Source: Sycobia sp. Sy_11 (taxonomy: Eukaryota; Arthropoda; Insecta; Hymenoptera; Epichrysomallidae). From it: a DNA stretch of 64,000 nt. The notes under the pieces were generated by a model. The model had not been told where the DNA came from. It ran no database searches and saw only the letters and a list, made by a program, of their open reading frames with translations. The stretch lies in the NCBI GenBank assembly GCA_018907035.1, contig JACCIC010000190.1, forward strand, positions 496,001 to 560,000. The letters run 5' to 3'. The translations under genes were made by a program, and so were the position numbers. Below are positions 32,560-47,025 of this stretch, piece after piece; positions within the stretch are counted from its first letter, which is position 1; each line of letters starts with the position of its first letter.

Positions 32560-32560
32560 T
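32319..32560. repeat. Cluster of (TA)n, (GA)n, (TA)n
   Basis: (TA)n at 32319-32352, (GA)n at 32379-32427 and (TA)n at 32502-32556. Between them lies a second copy of the GACTGTAAGACTG motif (32464-32494). Confidence 0.9.
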
Positions 32561-32754
32561 CTTTAAGTATAGAACAAAGCGGAGCAAGATACTAGGAGAC
32601 GAGCAGTAATAAAGAAGCATCAGCTCAACATCCAACGTTTGTTTGAAATACACATATATGTATGCGTATCTACACACACATTAAAATATATAATCTCCAT
32701 AGTCCTAATTTCTAACCAAATTACTTACTCAAAAATGTCAAGGGCCGTGATGGT

Positions 32755-32757
<3 letters not shown>

Positions 32758-32821
<64 letters not shown>
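32758..32821. repeat. (TA)n microsatellite
   Basis: About 32 TA units without interruption. Confidence 0.95.
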
Positions 32822-32824
<3 letters not shown>

Positions 32825-32825
<1 letters not shown>

Positions 32826-33715
32826 ACTTCATATTGAGTTTATATCAAAACTTGTTTACCAATAATTTACACAATTTTATACGAAACTTTGGTTTATAGA
32901 ATGTTACAAAAAAAATGATAAAAGATTAAATGATTTTAATTATTTAATTAATGAATAGAATGGGATCTCTTAATTACGAATATTAAAATAAGTATAAAGA
33001 TAGCAGCGAATAATATTTCCAAATTAATTTTTTTTTGCGAAAATTTAGATATACAATATTGTCTATTTAAGATAAACAATTGTAAAATTAATTATTATAC
33101 TTAATTTTAAGGATGACAAAATCCAATACACAATATACTTTATTATTTTATAATTCTTTCAAGCTGTTACTTTATGTATTGTATGAAATTATTTTTTATT
33201 AAACAAATAACATAATAAATTATTATTCTATAAATATTAATTTCTTGCATATGAAATAAAATTATTATTTACTAGACAGAAATAAAAGGACCTAGTTTAT
33301 ACCTTTTTCTTAATTTTACTATAACAATGTTGAAATTTTTCATTCTAAGATTTGTCTACTTTATAACCATAATAGTTGAATTATTTTTAAGTATTCCTAT
33401 TTATTCTATTCTATTTATATTCTAATTTTTCAGTATTCCTGTGAAATTCAACTTTTAATATATTCTTGCGCAATAAATTAGCCATTATAACTCCTATTTT
33501 CTACACTTAAATTTGGAATTATTTATTTTATTAGAAATTCAATATTTTCATTTTATTGGCTTTACGTATAAAATATTAGTTTTGTTATTGCAATGCTATA
33601 ACATGTAAGTAGTAAATAAAAATATTCAATTTTTATAGTTTTGCGTATTATCTAAATAAATTTGAATTTATCAGGATTGCCGTGCACTTTTTTATTTACA
33701 ATTACATTATTATTG
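32825..33715. other. AT-rich DNA, no gene seen
   Basis: No motif recognised. Confidence 0.6.
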
Positions 33716-33984
33716 TATTATTTTTTTTACAATTTTATCTTATAAATCGGTATTTATAATCTAAAATTAGAATGGTAATCTATAATTTGTGTCAAACAGA
33801 ACCGTACTTGATTCTATCGGGTAAAGAATATAAAAATACTAATTATGTGGAACATAATGGCACACTAGATTATTCTTTATATAAAATTATGTAATTTAAA
33901 AAAATAATTCAATCATAATTTGATATTTATGTAAAATAGATTATTTTATTTGTTGTATTAAATTATTTTTAAATTACTTATTCT
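33716..33984 (-). mobile_element. Second copy of the 272-bp SINE-like element
   Basis: Direct-orientation match to 31099-31370 with about ten differences by eye. I could not identify a target duplication around it. Confidence 0.6.
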
Positions 33985-34128
33985 AAATATGCGTATTTTG
34001 GAAAATAATAAATTAATAAAAATTATATAATATTTTAAAACAAATTTCAATTGTTTTATCCATCTATATTACAAAATTTAAAAAACAAATTCGAATAAAG
34101 ATTGTGTAATTTGTCTGATGCAGTGGTC

Positions 34129-34200
<72 letters not shown>

Positions 34201-35493
34201 TCTTATATAAAATCCCTTCTGAATTTTGCAAAATAATATGATACAATGTTATCTGAAATTGAATCGATTCTTTTAGCGGGGATACTTGCAGATTACCTAA
34301 ACTTAGTCGGATGTTTTTGCTGATTGGAGCATAATTTGTTTATATTTTATATTTTAATATTTTTCATATTTAATATTTTCTGGGCATAGTTTATATTTTA
34401 ATTTTTAGTTAAATTTTTCTCTGTTACTTCTTTTTTACCGTTTAATTAAATTTGTTAACCATTTTTTTAAAAATAGGTTTTTAACATTTTTTTTATTTAT
34501 GCTTAATTATTTTTATTTTTTTTTTAATTATAGGTTAAATAAGATCTTTGGATAGTTTCTTAAGAGTGGTAGTTGATTTGTCATTATCATTTTTTCTTAC
34601 TTAGTTTTTACAATAAATATTGCAATTCAAATTTCGACTTGCAACAGTAAGAATGACCAAAAATTCAATTACAATACGAAAATGATACAGTAACTATAAA
34701 GAATAAAAATACTGCGTTTAAAAACCAATTTGTATATTTCATTTATTTAAAATTAAATATGACATGGAACATTTTATAAAAAGATACATTCACTAGCAAG
34801 TTTAGGTTCTACGTGGCTTGGTAATCAAATCACAGCGTAGCCCCCATCTATGTTACGAAAATAGGACTTTTTTCGAGGAACATAAATTTTAGATTTAGAA
34901 ATTTGGTCTAATAAATAATAAAAATTTATTCAATTTTTAACTACATAAAAAATAAAACTACAGACTAAGTATACATTTATAATAAAATTTTTAAGAAAAG
35001 CAAAATAACTAGGCGAGTTTGATAGGTTTTTAGAATATTAAGAATTTTTTAAAATAAATAACTATTATTGTAAACTTTAACTTGGTTCCAAAAAATTTGT
35101 CTTTATTATTTTTATTTGTGTTTTTTTCTCTATCCATATGTTATTACAACATCGCATGTATCTATCGCATGCAATACCATTCTTTTTCGTATTAACATAT
35201 TTGCGGCATTGTTATATTTTATTTTTTACGCTGTATTAGAACTGCTTCTTTGGCTGCTTTGCTGGGAACTGACTTCTATTTTGATTTCTTTTCTTGATTT
35301 ATTGAATTTTATGAGTTTATAATTCATTTCATTAACTTCTTAATTATTGGCGCTGAGATTGTGTAGTGAATTTAGTACACATTTTCAATCCATACATATA
35401 AAGGAGCTGTGTATAGTGGATTGAGCATTCTATTAGTATAATATTTTATTGTATAAAGACTGTAAGACCGATCAAAATATTTATGAATGTACG

Positions 35494-35549
<56 letters not shown>

Positions 35550-35628
35550 CCCTTAGATATACATATCTCAGGGTTGAGATATTTTTTAATTAACTTGTAA
35601 TAATTTATAATTACTTTTTACTTTTTAT

Positions 35629-35695
<67 letters not shown>

Positions 35696-35840
35696 ATAAG
35701 GTATTATTTTCAATTTTCAATTAAATGAAAATTTAATTAATCATTATTTTTAATGAATACAATAGCTTGTGTTGATGAATTACTTTATCATACTAATACT
35801 GTAATGATCAAATAAAAGAATCATGTATTTGAGTATATGG
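33985..35840. other. AT-rich DNA with (TA)n arrays
   Basis: (TA)n at about 34132-34198, 35498-35542 and 35633-35690. A third GACTGTAAGACCG motif at 35457-35484 lies about 15 bp before one of them. No gene seen. Confidence 0.6.
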
Positions 35841-36090
35841 TCAATAAATGTATTACGGGCATCACGGTCGACGTTTGCGCAAATCGTATCATTGCGCTGG
35901 CAGCTGGTGTATTCTATCAATTCGTTTAACAGTGTTACCAAAATCGTGTAAAAAGTAGTGGCAACATCGCATTGTATACGATTTCATAGGCAGCATGCGA
36001 GTGTTTATGATTTTCTAAATGAATGAACCACAAATCCGAACAGAGTCGACCCAACCTCTCGACAAATGTCGTACAGCTGATCCGAAAATA
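35841..36090. other. GC-richer unique patch
   Basis: A short stretch of balanced composition inside AT-rich DNA, with no sizeable ORF and no match elsewhere in the window. Its nature is unknown. Confidence 0.3.
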
Positions 36091-37106
36091 TATTTATATA
36101 ATGCAGGTATCAACATAATGATTACCTGATGAATGGAGATGGGTCTTGATACAATTCTTGGTCATGTATTCTGATGGATTATTCTTTTCTCTCCTATAAT
36201 GTTAATTATCTCCATATTTAACTTTTTATGAATTAAAAATAATAGCTAATTAAAATTTTATTTCAATTATAATTGTAATTTAATGATTAATTAAAGAAAC
36301 ATGTAAACAATAATTCAATAGAAATTATTAATTATTAATGACAAACTAATATATATAATTTATATTAGTATATATTTCATTAAAAAAGTAGAGACAAACG
36401 GTTCTATACAAACGAGACATGACGGGCACCCAAAATTCAAATAAGTTCAGTTATTTTAAATTTTAATGTGCAAGTGATAGACAAAAACCTATAATTTAAG
36501 GTGCTATTTTTGAAGAAAAAAATTATTAAATAAATTCATCAAAAATGTAAAGCCTCCCAAAAGATAATTAGTTTCATCTCCCCTTCCCCAGAGTCGGACA
36601 CGAGAGTATGAAGTATTTATATTTATATAATAAGATTCTTATGTGTAAAGAAAATAAAAATAAGGTAATAGTACAAACATATTAATTTATTACGTATTAA
36701 TAATTAATCAAATCGTATAATACGTATGGCCTTCTTTATTTTTAATTTTAAAGGGCCATTTAAAGTATAAATAATTATAAAAATAATGATAATAAATTAA
36801 AGTTTTGAAGGGGCAGTTTGATTGTTCGGAAGTGATAATATTAATGTTATAGATATAATCTGATGTTCATGCAATCAAGATAGCTATTATTTTAGTTGCA
36901 AGGTATCTAATATGCAAAATAGTGAAAAATTAAAGTGGGAAGAATATATAAATTTTACTTTAAATGACAAATATAAAATCACCATCTTCTGGAAAAGTTA
37001 GCAGAACAGTATGATTGTATATTGGACAGGATTGGATGTTACATAGGGAGCAAGTACAGCTTTTAAATATAATGGCATATTATACTCTACATTATAATTA
37101 TTGAAA

Positions 37107-37169
<63 letters not shown>

Positions 37170-38130
37170 TTTACAAAAAAATATTTCTATATTATATATC
37201 GTGATTTTTTTGGCGGCAATATATGTATAATCTTTGTATTTTGACATATTGACTTTATTTAATCTAACATATTTATTCCAAAAAATTACAATGTAAGAAA
37301 TACTAAAGAAAACTTTAACCGTACAAGAATATATTTTAAAATAAAATTTTTATATTTACCTGTTGAATAGATAGTAATGATACTATTGAAACGATACTTA
37401 TTGAAAAAGATAGTCATTTCTAATATGTAAGTGCTATTGTCAAATAGTGTTACTTCATTAAAAATTATTTTAATATTTAAATCTGTAACAGTTTTCTTAC
37501 AAAAAGTTTCTATAAAAGCTGTTTATTATATAAATTGTATAAATTATACAAAGTGACAATAACCGTATATTGATGTGTAATATAAGAATAAATTTAAAAA
37601 TTGTTTTATATAAATAACTATATATTTAAATATTTATAATATAATATATTAATTTAGGAGTTGTACTTACTCCTTACACAAAATTCAGTACTATAAATAC
37701 ACAATCATACTCTTCTACATTCCAAAATAATGATGGTTTTATGATATTATTTGAATTAAAAATTATATATTCTTTTTACGTTACTTTTTTTATCCGTTTT
37801 ATCTAATAGGAGTGCATATCGAAGTAATAACTCAAATGCATCAATTACACGTTGTGAACATTCAACTCTCATTTCCTCCTAAAATTATGAGTTTTAATTG
37901 TAGCTAAAAGACTATCCTGTAAAAAAAATTAACATGTTTGAAATTTTGGGCATTAAAGAGCTTTAGTTGTCATAAGAAACGAGTTATATTTAATAAAAAA
38001 TTTTTAGGATGTATATAAATATTAAATTTGCATAGGCAATAATAACATTTTTGCCTACATAAATATTATATATACTTTAGGTTAGGAAAAGAACAATTAC
38101 TTTCCTATTATATTTTTATATATATTTATT
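36091..38130. other. AT-rich DNA, no gene seen
   Basis: Contains a (TA)n run at about 37110-37167. Confidence 0.6.
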
Positions 38131-38207
38131 GGCTCAAGCTCGTACATCTCGTACCTCCCTGTAATCTCAAATTTCCGTATAACATTACTATGTTTGCAAT
38201 GTGTTTG

Positions 38208-38260
38208 TATGTATGTATGTATGTATGTATGTATGTATGTATGCTTGTGTGTATTTATAA

Positions 38261-38320
<60 letters not shown>
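38208..38320. repeat. (GTAT)n followed by (TA)n
   Basis: Tetranucleotide run to about 38244, then TA units from 38264. Another (TA)n lies at 38566-38621. The long tyrosine/isoleucine ORFs here are frames through these arrays. Confidence 0.9.
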
Positions 38321-38323
<3 letters not shown>

Positions 38324-38563
38324 CACTAGGCTTCATAAAATTCTTTATTTGACCCAGATAGAAGCGTATGCCAGGCATGATCATGCACGATATCTGATGC
38401 GTATTCATTCGTAATCTGCGCGTATATTGCAAGATTTGTTCTGCTGCGTAAGATTGCGGGTAATATGAATGTACGTGTTTGCGCAAAATCTGGAGCAAAA
38501 GAATGTACTAATTGCCAGCTATGTGCGAGATCAAATTTTTAATATACTAAAAATATTTTTAGG

Positions 38564-38625
<62 letters not shown>

Positions 38626-38629
38626 TCCT

Positions 38630-39655
38630 CGCGAATAAGTCAGCTGTTGGAACGCTGTATATATCAGTATATAGTATACGTGTGCCATGTGGATGTGTCA
38701 GTATTTCAAATTTGTTTTGAAATAACTTCAGAAATTCTATGAAAAATATACATATTATGTTACATTACAATATTATCGATGAAATATAATGTAATGTTAA
38801 AAAACGTATGCATTTGAAATTCTTCCATTTTTAAAATATTTTATATAATATTGCATTTCTTTTCTATTTAGATTCCATCAGATATATGGACTTATTCTCT
38901 ATTTTGACGATTATTCGAGAAATAATTAATTGATTTATATAAAATATATCTTATTTTGTTGATGATTAGGACAAACCAGATTAATGAGTTTTTAGGATTA
39001 GATTATATAAATATAAAGATTTATATCATACATTTTATTATGTTCATTCATATGTAACTATTATATTTTAATTTATTTGTGTAATTTAGTATAATTAATT
39101 ACATATAATTGCATTAGTTTAATTTTATGTGTAAAATAAAAGTATTTTGAAAATTAAACTTTTAATTTTTTTAATAGATGAAAATATGATCTATTATAAT
39201 GTTTGAATAATATTTATTTATTTATTATTAATGTTTTTACGACCTATATGTACACGAATATATATTTAATATGTAACATATTCTTGCATATTTGAATTTT
39301 TATATTTTCCGCCTTTGTACTGCGCAAGCAAATCCGCGTTTTTTACCGTTACATTTTAAACGTTCCACGAACTTTTTGAAATCTAAATTCAATTTTGGCT
39401 GTACTTATAAGTATATGTACAAGTTTTTTCCTATAATAAATATAATTTATTGTTTAAACAAAAAGAAAAAGAAAGACTTAAATTTATATTGAGAAATTTC
39501 AACATTTGGAGATTTAAGAATCCTCTGATTTTTAAATTATACAAGGTAAGTTTCTTTAATTATTAAATAACATCGGACTGAATTTAATTCTTAAAAAAAA
39601 ACCACTGAAAGTAGAGTATACACATTTTTCATTTAGCATTACAATTTTCTGAGAA
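38630..39655. other. AT-rich DNA, no gene seen
   Basis: A strong 5' splice-site consensus (ACAAGGTAAGT, 39542-39552) ends an open frame of about 45 codons, but nothing in it is recognised. Confidence 0.4.
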
Positions 39656-39659
39656 GTTG

Positions 39660-40890
39660 AATATTGTTACTCACTAAAATTTTGAAATTATTTAATTTGA
39701 ATGTTATTTAGATAACTAACATGATTAAATTTTTTGTAATTATTTCTTTGTTGATTTATTTTTTTATATTTTGAATAATTATAATCAGTTACATAACTAA
39801 TTAATAATCATATATGTTATAGTTCATCTTCGCAATTATGCTACTCATACTAAAAGGAATTTCTCTTCATTGTTATACAAAAGAAGATGCTTCACATTAA
39901 TTCAAATAGTTTCACTTTACTTTTTATTATGTCGTATTGTGGATACCATAAAAAAAGGTACAGTAAAGAATAAATAGTATAAATAAAAATTTAAAAATAA
40001 TTAGTAATAAATTGTAATATATTGTAATATTTTAATATATGTCTAAATTTTAAATTTAATTGTAAATAAAATCTGTTTTGTATAAAATATAATTCTTCAA
40101 AGTTTTATATAATTTGATGTTTCAGAGGCCTAGGGGATTGGAAAAAAGATATGCAAAACAAAGAATGTACTGAAGCAGGTTTGTTTGAATTTATAATTTT
40201 TCTTATTGTAAAAGAAATTAGGATAAATTATATACAAAAAGTACAAAATGTTTTGTATACCATGGGAATTTTTCATTTAAGTTTATGTGGTTATTTTGGT
40301 TAATTGAATATCAAATAATAGTTTTTCAAATTCTCACAAAGTGAAATTGTCTTAATATTTTTTAAAAAGATAAATATTGTTGTTCGCTAATATTTTGATG
40401 TTATTTAATGCGAATTTCTTTTTGATAACTGGCATGATTTAATTTTTGTTATTTATATCAGTGTAGATTAATTATTTTTATATTTGGAATCATTATAATC
40501 AGTTGCATAACTAATTATAATAATCATATATCTTGTAGTTGATCATTGATCATCAGCAGTAATTATGCTGTTCAAACTAAAAGGAATTTCTCTTTATATG
40601 CAGAAGAAGAAGATGCAGAAAAGAAGATCTCTTGAAGGAATTTCTCTTCATTATTATGCAAAAGAAGAAGATGCTTCACATTAATTCAAATAGTTTCACC
40701 TTACTTTTCATTATGCCGTGTTGTGGATACCATAATAAAAATGGAATAGTAAATAATAATTAGTATAAATAAAAATTTAGAAATAATTAGTCATAAATTG
40801 TAATATGTTGTAATATTTTAATATATGTATAAATTATAAATTTAATTATAAATAAAAACTGTTTTGTTTAAAATATAATTGTTTATTTAT
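39660..40890 (+). repeat. Diverged tandem duplication, offset about 714-784 bp
   Basis: Unit 1 (about 39660-40103) and unit 2 (about 40374-40890) are collinear from AATATTGTT through ATAATCAGTT(A/G)CATAACTAATTA and the block ending GATGCTTCACATTAATTCAA to GTTTTGTATAAAATATAATT. Unit 2 has an extra internal 54-bp duplication. Both encode a matching short ORF (39838-39900 and 40565-40684). Between the units lies a 55-bp exon-like stretch. Confidence 0.8.
40125..40179 (+). other. Exon-like segment (unproven)
   Basis: TTTGATGTTTCAG precedes and GTTTGT follows a 55-bp segment with one open frame reading GLGDWKKDMQNKECTEA. Both boundaries resemble insect splice sites. No partner exon can be assigned with confidence, so this is a suggestion only. 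Confidence 0.2.
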
Positions 40891-40929
40891 TTCACAAAAA
40901 CAAAACAAAAAAATTTAATTTATCTACTG

Positions 40930-41180
40930 AGCCTAGCAGCGCGTTACCCGCACTCGCACGATCATGCTTGCAATCTATCGACAATGCACGTACAAATATA
41001 CGCGCAAATTTCACACTTATTACGCCGGCACAACTTTGCGCGAAATCTATGCGCTTATTGTACGGTACCTGGCAAGCAGAAACAGCGATTTCAAGCCGCT
41101 TGTAAGCGCGCAATCTGTTGATAATCTGCGCACTCAATGTTATCTGGGGATTTGTACGGCATTGAATATTTTCTTCAGCG
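40930..41180. other. CpG-richer patch with overlapping ORFs
   Basis: Balanced composition with many GCGC motifs. ORFs of 80-90 aa are open on both strands (40964-41236 plus, 41137-40892 minus) but match no family I know. It could be a decayed repeat or a promoter patch. Confidence 0.3.
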
Positions 41181-41239
41181 CCACCTATTCAAAAAATCAG
41201 AAATTAAAGTTCTCACTTTTTTATCTACAGAATTGACAA

Positions 41240-41780
41240 CTTGCATTATAACAGTAATAAAATCGCATATTTCGTTTTACTCCTTCAATTCTATGAATAG
41301 AAAGATGAAACAAAGTTCATTCAATTCATTTTTCAATTCTACATCTGGGGCTATCCAAGTTTGATCTGTACTATACATATAAAATTTATAATATTTGTTA
41401 TTATTTGATGTTACTGCAAAGCGGCGATGTCTATAGTGCAGACGACAGTTAGATACACATTTTCTTATTTTTTTAAACTAACTTTGAAACATATTATAAA
41501 AGCAGTAAGGGATACCCCCGATGTAGAATTTTTTAAAGATTCGTATAAAATTTGTTTCAACATTGTAAACGTAAAATGAGGGTGCAAAACGAAATCTACG
41601 ATTTACACATTTTCATTTCCGTTTTAATAGTTCATCGTGGCGCTGGGATCGCGGTATTGAGCACTCTTAAGTATTTTGATCATTTGCAATTATAACTATT
41701 AGATTTTCTTAATTCGATGCATTATGTTTTTGTTTTAATAAAATAACCTCCTGATTAAAAATCGTGTTTCTTAGATTAAG

Positions 41781-41829
<49 letters not shown>

Positions 41830-42000
41830 CGTAACTCTTAGCTATATATATTGTATCAAAAACAATTAAATAATAATTTCTAGAAAATATTAGTTTGATT
41901 CTGTAAACCTTTTTTTAGAGAATCAAAAGTATTGTGTTCAGGTATATGATTAATAAATTTAAGAAATTCACGTTTCTCATTTTAATTTTGATCGACTTGT
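41240..42000. other. AT-rich DNA, no gene seen
   Basis: (TA)n at about 41785-41826. Confidence 0.6.
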
Positions 42001-42001
42001 T

Positions 42002-43130
42002 TTAATGATATTGTTTCCTAATTATACTTCATAATCACACGTAAATATTCCTCATAGTGATCTTAGAAGTGATAGATTACAACAACTAGAAGGTAGTGAA
42101 ATACAAAAAATTAAGATAAATAATGTAAATTTATCTACTGATAATAAATTATTTTGAAAAACAACATATTGAAATATTTGAAATATTTAATCAATTATCA
42201 ATTGGTGCAAGTAGTAGATTATGATATAGTTGATTAGTACTATATGTTGTATTAGATTAAGTTTCTTTGATAAAATGAACGATTTACCCTGATAAAAGAA
42301 GCATTCGTAAATATTCAATCTACAATTAATTAATTTTAATTTCTTCGTTCGACTAGGAACTATAGTTTATTTTGCGCAATGTTCAGTAAAAGCTGGTAAA
42401 AGATACTATTCCTCAATATTCTTTAACCATTTTAATTACCATAAACTTTTCAAAGCCGCGCCTACGAGTACATGACAAAATAATTTTTAAATTATATTTT
42501 ATAGTACTGTATTCTTACGTTATAAATAAGCGACTTCATAGACACACTTTAAATAAGTAAATTTTATTGAATAATAATAAGAAATAATTTTGAAACTTAC
42601 ACAAATTGGTACTCATACATATTTACATATACCTGAATATGTAAAAATTGATTTGAATATTTTCTTTGGTTTAAATTATAAACCATCATATCAATTTACT
42701 TTTAAAATGATTTTTACAAACAGGCTTATTTTTTAGACTAAAATAACTCAGACTTCTTAATTTTCTTTCAATCATCGTGAAAAAGGATGGTATAAAACAT
42801 GAGTATTTTGTGTAATAATATTGGAATTTTCTTGAAATATCTTACTCGTATTCGAAGTAGAATTATTATATTTCTTTAAAATTATATCTTTAAATTACAA
42901 ATATCTGTATCTTCATTTAATTATTATTTTTATTATCTCAAAAAGTTAACAGAAACAGAAACATATATGTTTAATTGTTATTAAAAAAATTTAATGTTTG
43001 ATACGTTATATATTGCTTGTTTTATTTATTGACTGTCAACATCAAATATTCATCTCCCAGATGGTAAATTAATTTAAATTATTTTTTTAAGATCTAAAAC
43101 AACTAAAATGAATGCACATATTCGTGCACT
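42002..43130 (-). repeat. Non-coding interspersed repeat, copy 2
   Basis: Reverse-complement match to 7980-9206 over nearly the whole length. Boundaries are at ATGATATTGTTTCCTAATTA (left) and CTAAAATGAATGCAC (right). A (TA)n run and then other sequence follow on the right. Confidence 0.8.
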
Positions 43131-43147
43131 GGATTTCGTATATATAT

Positions 43148-43810
<663 letters not shown>

Positions 43811-44226
43811 AAAATTTCAGTCAATAATGCTTATGATCAAATGTGAGCGGCAAGGGGACTCACGCTAATCAAGCACCCGATCATGTCCTTCTGTGGTACA
43901 AAAATTCAGAATTTCCTATGCTAAGAGGTTTCCAGACCTTGTTCGAGGTTAAATGACCTTGTGTGATCATCAAGGTCGTCCTCGACCCATGACTTGCGCA
44001 CATGTTTGTACGTAAAATTCTGCTCTTTCGATTTTTGTTGTCAAAAATAGGTGTTCCCATTTGAAAAAACAAAGTTGACCTTGAAATAATCTTGAAAGTC
44101 AAATTTGAGGTCAAATCCATGGTCACTAATAAATTCCTTGACAAATTCATTGACCTTGACCTTGTCCAAAATCAGTTTGCCTGGAAAATTATTAAGGTTT
44201 TCCGGGACTTTTTGGACATCCTGTAT
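43811..44226 (+). mobile_element. 3' non-coding part and terminal repeat of the Tc1/mariner relic
   Basis: The segment ends GGGACTTTTTGGACATCCTGTA (44205-44226), which has the look of the terminal repeat of insect Tc1/mariner elements whose ends read TACAGGGTGTCC. The body is full of TGACCTT/AAGGTCA half-sites. The matching left end was not found; the (TG)n array occupies its expected place. Confidence 0.6.
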
Positions 44227-45550
44227 ACATATACACGTATATACGAAATCTGGCGCACGAATATGTGCATTTATTTTAATTTTGTTTCCAAGTATCCCGT
44301 TTCGTATATTGCTTGGTATCGCCTCTCTTCATTTCCTAATATTCCTTTCTCTTTTATGACACTGTAGCTTGCTGCAGCTGCACTAACTATTACATTATGC
44401 TTGTTCGCCCCCTTCCCCCTCTTACGAGCCAGAACACTCATCGTCACTTGCACTGGCTGCACACGTATTTTTCTACTCGAACCTTGTCTTACAGTATTCT
44501 ACCATTACTGATCCTAAACGGACCTTGTTCGTGGTTCTGCCGCAGCAAGCAACAGCGCCATTTTTAGAACCTTTCGTTTACATGGGCTCTAGCAATGTCT
44601 ATTCAACTCTGTCCACAGACAGAGTTGAATATTGTCCGTGAACAAGCAATATTAGTCCGAGAGCCAGCGACATTTTTATTTCACAGATTTATCTTCGGTC
44701 GAAAATTAGTTTAAATAATTCGGTTGAATGTGTTAAAGGGTAGCGTGACGGTCCCGCTACAACAATTAATCTGGATGCAGGAATGCTAGAGACCTAAACA
44801 TGTAAAAACATTTTTTTCAGTTATTTATCCTCGGCTCAAATTAGGTCAGAATAAAGTTTAGACTATATATTGACAAAAACAAAACGTCTGCTGATTTTAA
44901 CAATCTGAATTATACATCCGCTGTTCATCTAAATATAACAAATAATATTAAACATTCGAAAAAAAATTCTGAAAAAAATCATATGTATATATTTTCAGAC
45001 GCTGATTACAAATAATTGAGAAAATTTAGGAAATGAAAAATCTAATAGTTAAAGTGTTAAATAAATTATAAATACTAAGTTTTATGGAATAATTTTGATT
45101 TTAGACAAAAAATTTTCAACCAAAAGGTGTACATGCTATTGAAATGAAATTTTTATGGTCTCTTTGTCTCAAAAACTAATAATTAACGAAAACAATGCTA
45201 TAAATTATTAATGTTTCAAACTACTAATCAGCCCCAGTCCATGTCTATACGTCAGGAATCTACCTCGACGCTCAGTTGATAGAATGTCTGAAGCGATATG
45301 AGTACTTCCACTTTTCCATTTTACTCATAACATTTGAATTTTAAAGCAAAAAGATATACAATATAAACAATTATTTTTAATAGATAAACCAATTTACTGA
45401 AAAAATTTTTTTCAAAAATGTTAATGATATCACATATCATTTATATATTATTATATACATACCTTTAGTGGAAAAGATAAAATGAAATGTTTTCATAATT
45501 AAAACAATTGCAATTTCTTATAATAATTTTTCTATAATTTTGAATAAAAA
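44227..45550. other. Intergenic, no gene seen
   Basis: A GC-richer patch at about 44340-44760 with short ORFs lacking motifs, then AT-rich DNA. Includes the hairpin at 44600-44631. Confidence 0.5.
44600..44631. repeat. Perfect hairpin, 14-bp stem and 4-nt loop
   Basis: TATTCAACTCTGTC, loop CACA, GACAGAGTTGAATA. No T-run follows and its role is unknown. Confidence 0.85.
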
Positions 45551-45817
45551 GCACGCATAATCATTCATAATAATTGAATTATTAATTATTTAAAATATTA
45601 ATGAGAGGAAATAAATAATTATTTTATTTAATTTTTTATGAGTTGAATTGCTTATTGTTATTTTGCATTGATTAAAAATTAACAATCATATCATATCATA
45701 TCATGCTTCATATCATATTATATCATATCGTACTTCATATCATATCATACTTCATATCATATCATACTTCATATCATATCATACTTCATATTATATCATA
45801 TCATATCATATCATATC

Positions 45818-46972
45818 ATACTAATTTATAAACACAAAGCGTGTTTTTATTCGTACACGATAACCGAAAAAACTACTGAACCGATTGTTCTGAAATTTGG
45901 CATATAGATTCTATATTATCTTGGGAAGGACATAGGCTATATTTTTTATTGCAAATTATTTTACTTTCATCAATAAATTAAGTTAATGGTTTTAACAATC
46001 AGTTCCACCAGCGGCCACTTGGTGGCGTCTTGAATCACGAACATCAACTTAAAGTAGTCCGCTTAAATTATTAATACCAGGCCAGCTCAAACGAATCTTC
46101 ATATCCAACTGTGGGATTCAGGTTAATCTGACACTACACTCACACCTTATGGATATCTTTTGATTTTTGTAAATTTTATAGTTGTCCCGCTATACCCAAA
46201 CATCGTTTCCTACCAACTGGACACGATAGTCCCAGTAGAAGTCGTCCCGAGAAAGCTAGCATCGCTTCCGAACGACTAAACACAATACTCCCCATAGAAG
46301 TCGTTTGGAAAGATCCAGATATCGTATTTTACCGTCCCAACATGAATCTTCCCATAGAAGTTGATTTCCTCGTACCTGGATCTCGTTTTCTATCAACTAA
46401 ATACAATATTCCCCGTAGAAATCGCCCAGTGACACCTGGACATTGCATTCTATCATCCGAACATACAATTGCCTATAGAAATCGTCTTCAGGCAACGAGA
46501 TACCGTAATCCACCGCCCGAACACGCCAATACAATATTTATCAGTAGAAACCGTATTTAAAATGTGTATATATAATATGTACAATATAATATACATACAA
46601 TATATATATATATTTAGTTGATGGTTCCGTTTTTTCAATTAAATGCCGTGAATATTTTCGAAGTGATGCCAACTGAAATTCAAGCGAAATGTTAGTATGC
46701 GCACAACATATTTTTTAAGCAAACGATGGTTATTGTCTTTTTATGCAGAAGTAAGGATATATTTTATTTATATATACATAGTTTCGAGGTTGTTAGTAAA
46801 AAACCCTATTTTGCCATCATTTCTTTTGTTCGAACTAAAAAAAAACAGTCTCTTTTCAAAATTCGGAAGTTAATAGAATGTATAAAAATAAAAATACAAT
46901 TTTTCGTCACAAACTATATTCAGTATGATTTGGCACACAGAACCTATTTATAAGAGAAGGAGAAAGAATGAC

Positions 46973-47025
<53 letters not shown>

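Noticed and set aside
40879..41236. Host coding exon on either strand
   Set aside because: Both strands are open over the same GC-richer patch and neither product shows a known domain or a convincing splice structure.
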